DNA from: Arbacia lixula
Taxonomy: Eukaryota; Echinodermata; Echinoidea; Arbacioida; Arbaciidae
Assembly (NCBI GenBank): GCA_963669155.1
Contig: OZ022591.1
Location: 6,648,851-6,712,850 of the forward strand
Length of the DNA stretch: 64,000 nt
Direction: 5' to 3'
Shown: piece after piece, positions 38,701 through 41,700 of the stretch
How the letters are laid out: every line of letters begins with the position of its first letter
Numbering within the stretch: position 1 is the first letter of the stretch
Notes under the pieces: model-generated
Database searches by the model: none
What the model was told of the DNA's origin: nothing
The model's input: only the letters and a program-made list of their open reading frames with translations
Position numbers and translations under genes: made by a program

Positions 38701-41700
38701 CAGGCCTTCTCTGCTTGGAAGTACCACCACACAACCACAAAACGCGGCAAGCAGCTGGCACTGTATGCTGCCACCAAGTGGCAACACATGGTGAGGAGGT
38801 CACGTGAGCTGAATGACACCATGGTCGACTATCAGGCATCAGTGGAGGAGAGGCGGCGCAAACAAACATTTCTGCATTGGCAACAGGCGTGGATTAGTAC
38901 ACGATTGGCTGAGTTCCATTACAATAGCAAACTCAAGCGAAGGTTAGACTCCAATATTGAAAACAAAATATGTATTGCTAGTCACTCTTGTAAATATGCA
39001 GTTTTTACTGTAGAATGAATGTATAGCCCATCATAATACATGTAGTGGAATAACTAAAAAAAGAAATACAAAGAAGAATTTCTACCTATAGTGTGTTTAT
39101 ATGAGGTGGATGATGCATGTAGATTAATGTTTAATTTATCCCGTTTTTATGTTCATATTGTCCAGGGTCCTAGAGAGTTTGCAGAGCCTTGTATTGCAAA
39201 CCAAACATCATCATCAACTAGAGCAGGAGTTGAGATCAAGGAATCAAAAAGATATGGTATGTAGCACCATTTTGATTGGAATTCTTTTTCACCAGCCCAA
39301 GAAAATGACATGTTACAACCGCACAAATTAGACCATGATATCAATTCATGTTATTTTGTCTTTAACCCACCATTCCCCCACCCCCTCTATCTATCTCTCA
39401 CTTCCCTTCTCTTCTCTTGTTCCTCTCGCTATAGCTGGCGCTGTGCTTCCACAAATGGAAAGAGAGGCAGAGTCACATGATCACACTCCATGTGACGGCT
39501 GAGCAGGTCAAAGGTCAGCTAGCGGACAAGTCCCTTGCCGCGGCGTTCTACTTATGGAGCCTGCAGTATCAGGAGAAGAGGGTGGTGTGCACATACCAGC
39601 AGGGACTGGTAGCAAAGGTACATGTATAGTCGGTGCTTTGGCTTTAAACCTGTTGCGTATAGTTCGAGCAGGGAGGTGTTAGGAAGGAGTAGAAACTCGA
39701 GCATAATACATTCAAACATCTGTATGGGTTCTAAAGCGTGCTCATGAATGTCAAAAGAATTCCATAATCATGACAATGCTTTGATGTTCCATGTGCCGAG
39801 CCAACATTTAGCTGATGTCGACTTGAAAAGAAATTTCTTTAATTTCCCATTTGTCTGTAGAAGTTTTGTTTTTGACAAATTCGTTTCCAAACTGTATGCT
39901 GTAAATGATTCGTTTTTCATTTATTGACAGGATGGAGCACACTATCCTTACGACTGGGTATATGCCGAAAAAAGCAATAAAATTTCTATCTTGGATACTG
40001 CCTTTGGCCTTTGGCCCAGTTTATTTGCTGATAAACCCATAGAAAGCATTGTTTTGAAAGGAGTAATGAGTCACTGAAGTAATCTTACAGAATTTTGGGT
40101 ACATTATTTAGAGTGTAACCAACAGAGAGCTATCCATTTCATTGTCACCTTGATTGAATCTAATTCAAATTTGTAATTGGTGTTTTGTTCAGGTGTGGCA
40201 GCGATGGAAGGCAGCCTCGATAAATCAACAGCGAGTAGACGCTGTCAGGAGAACTCATCAGTTCCACCTTCTAAAGAAGTGCTTCCAAACTCTCAGAACC
40301 TGGGCAATTGGTGAGATTTGGGCCTTATTTGAATTGCGTACTGTATATATATTTCATATTCTATTGATGATGATTTTATGTTAACATATACGTCTATCAA
40401 TTTCAATAAATTTCCACTTTAATAAACAACATGTTTAAAATTATATATATTTACAAGTTTGTGGTGGAACCAGTAAAGAGCATGCAGTCTTGTGGGAATG
40501 GTCCCATTTCATATTTTTACAAACGGGATACAGTTTATTTACAAAGACTAATCAAAGACTAAAAAACATGCCTCTGATTTCTTTTCATTTTCATAGCAAT
40601 CTCAATGTGGTTCTTAATGGAGATTTTTAAGTGACTTTTTTCCCCTGTGTCATTTTATTCATTTTCTCGTAATCAGTAGCAGAAATTCTTACTACAGTAC
40701 CATTTTGATGGTTGTGTTTCCATTGATTTTGTCTTATAGATCGTTCAGGAAGGAGGATAGTCCTCCAGTGTGTCCAGTCCAAGAGGGACCATTTTACACT
40801 CAAGAACACCTTCATGGTGTGGAGAGCGGAAAGCACAAAGATGCACATGGCTAAAGAGCACCATATGCAACGCTTGCAGAAGAAGTAAGTGGATTAAGAT
40901 ATTAATGCAAACAGGGACATGTACATTATTGTGTGTCTCTGTGGGAAAGTAAAGGCCTATTTCACACTCAAGAACACCTTCATGGTGTGGAGAGCGGAAA
41001 GCACAAAGATGCGCATGGCTAAAGAGCACCACATGCAACGCTTGTAGAGGAAGTAAGTGGATTAAGATATTAATGGAATAGCCTTTGTTGTAATAGGTGC
41101 TCTTTCACTGCTAGAGAACTTTATAAAAATCCTGTTTTAACTTTCCCAGAGCAAGATGAAATGCTTCTTTATGATATTTTTTTTGTATTATATACAAATT
41201 TTTTGTTTACTTCACTGTTTTCTTTGATTTCATTGATTAAAATGCAGTGGGTCATAAGAAGATAATAAACATGATTCTCTTTACATAGAATCCTTGTGAG
41301 CTGGGCACAACACAGCCAGAGGAAAAAGTGCCTGACCGCTCTGTGCCAACAAGGGATACGGAAAGGGGAGGAGCGTTGCCTTGGAGACGCATTTAGGAGA
41401 TGGAGGAAGGCGTATGAGGTTGCTCGCATCAAACAATCAAAGCTGCTGAGATTCACACATGAGCGAGATCAACGTCTACTGGCTAGGTAAGAGCTGTTAT
41501 TTTATATTCTTTGTACAGTGATACCTGTATATAAAGATCACTCAGGGGGGTAAAAAAAATTGTCTTTTTGAGCAGGTGGTCTTTAGATATACATACCTTT
41601 GATATATGTTACTTTGTTTCTGAAAAGAAACCAGAAATGTGGTCTTAATAGACAGGAAACAGGTTTCATCATATTGACCTTAAATTATGGCCTTGGCAAT

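Noticed and set aside
41169-41456. 95-codon minus-strand ORF
   Set aside because: Antisense shadow of SFI1 exon 28.
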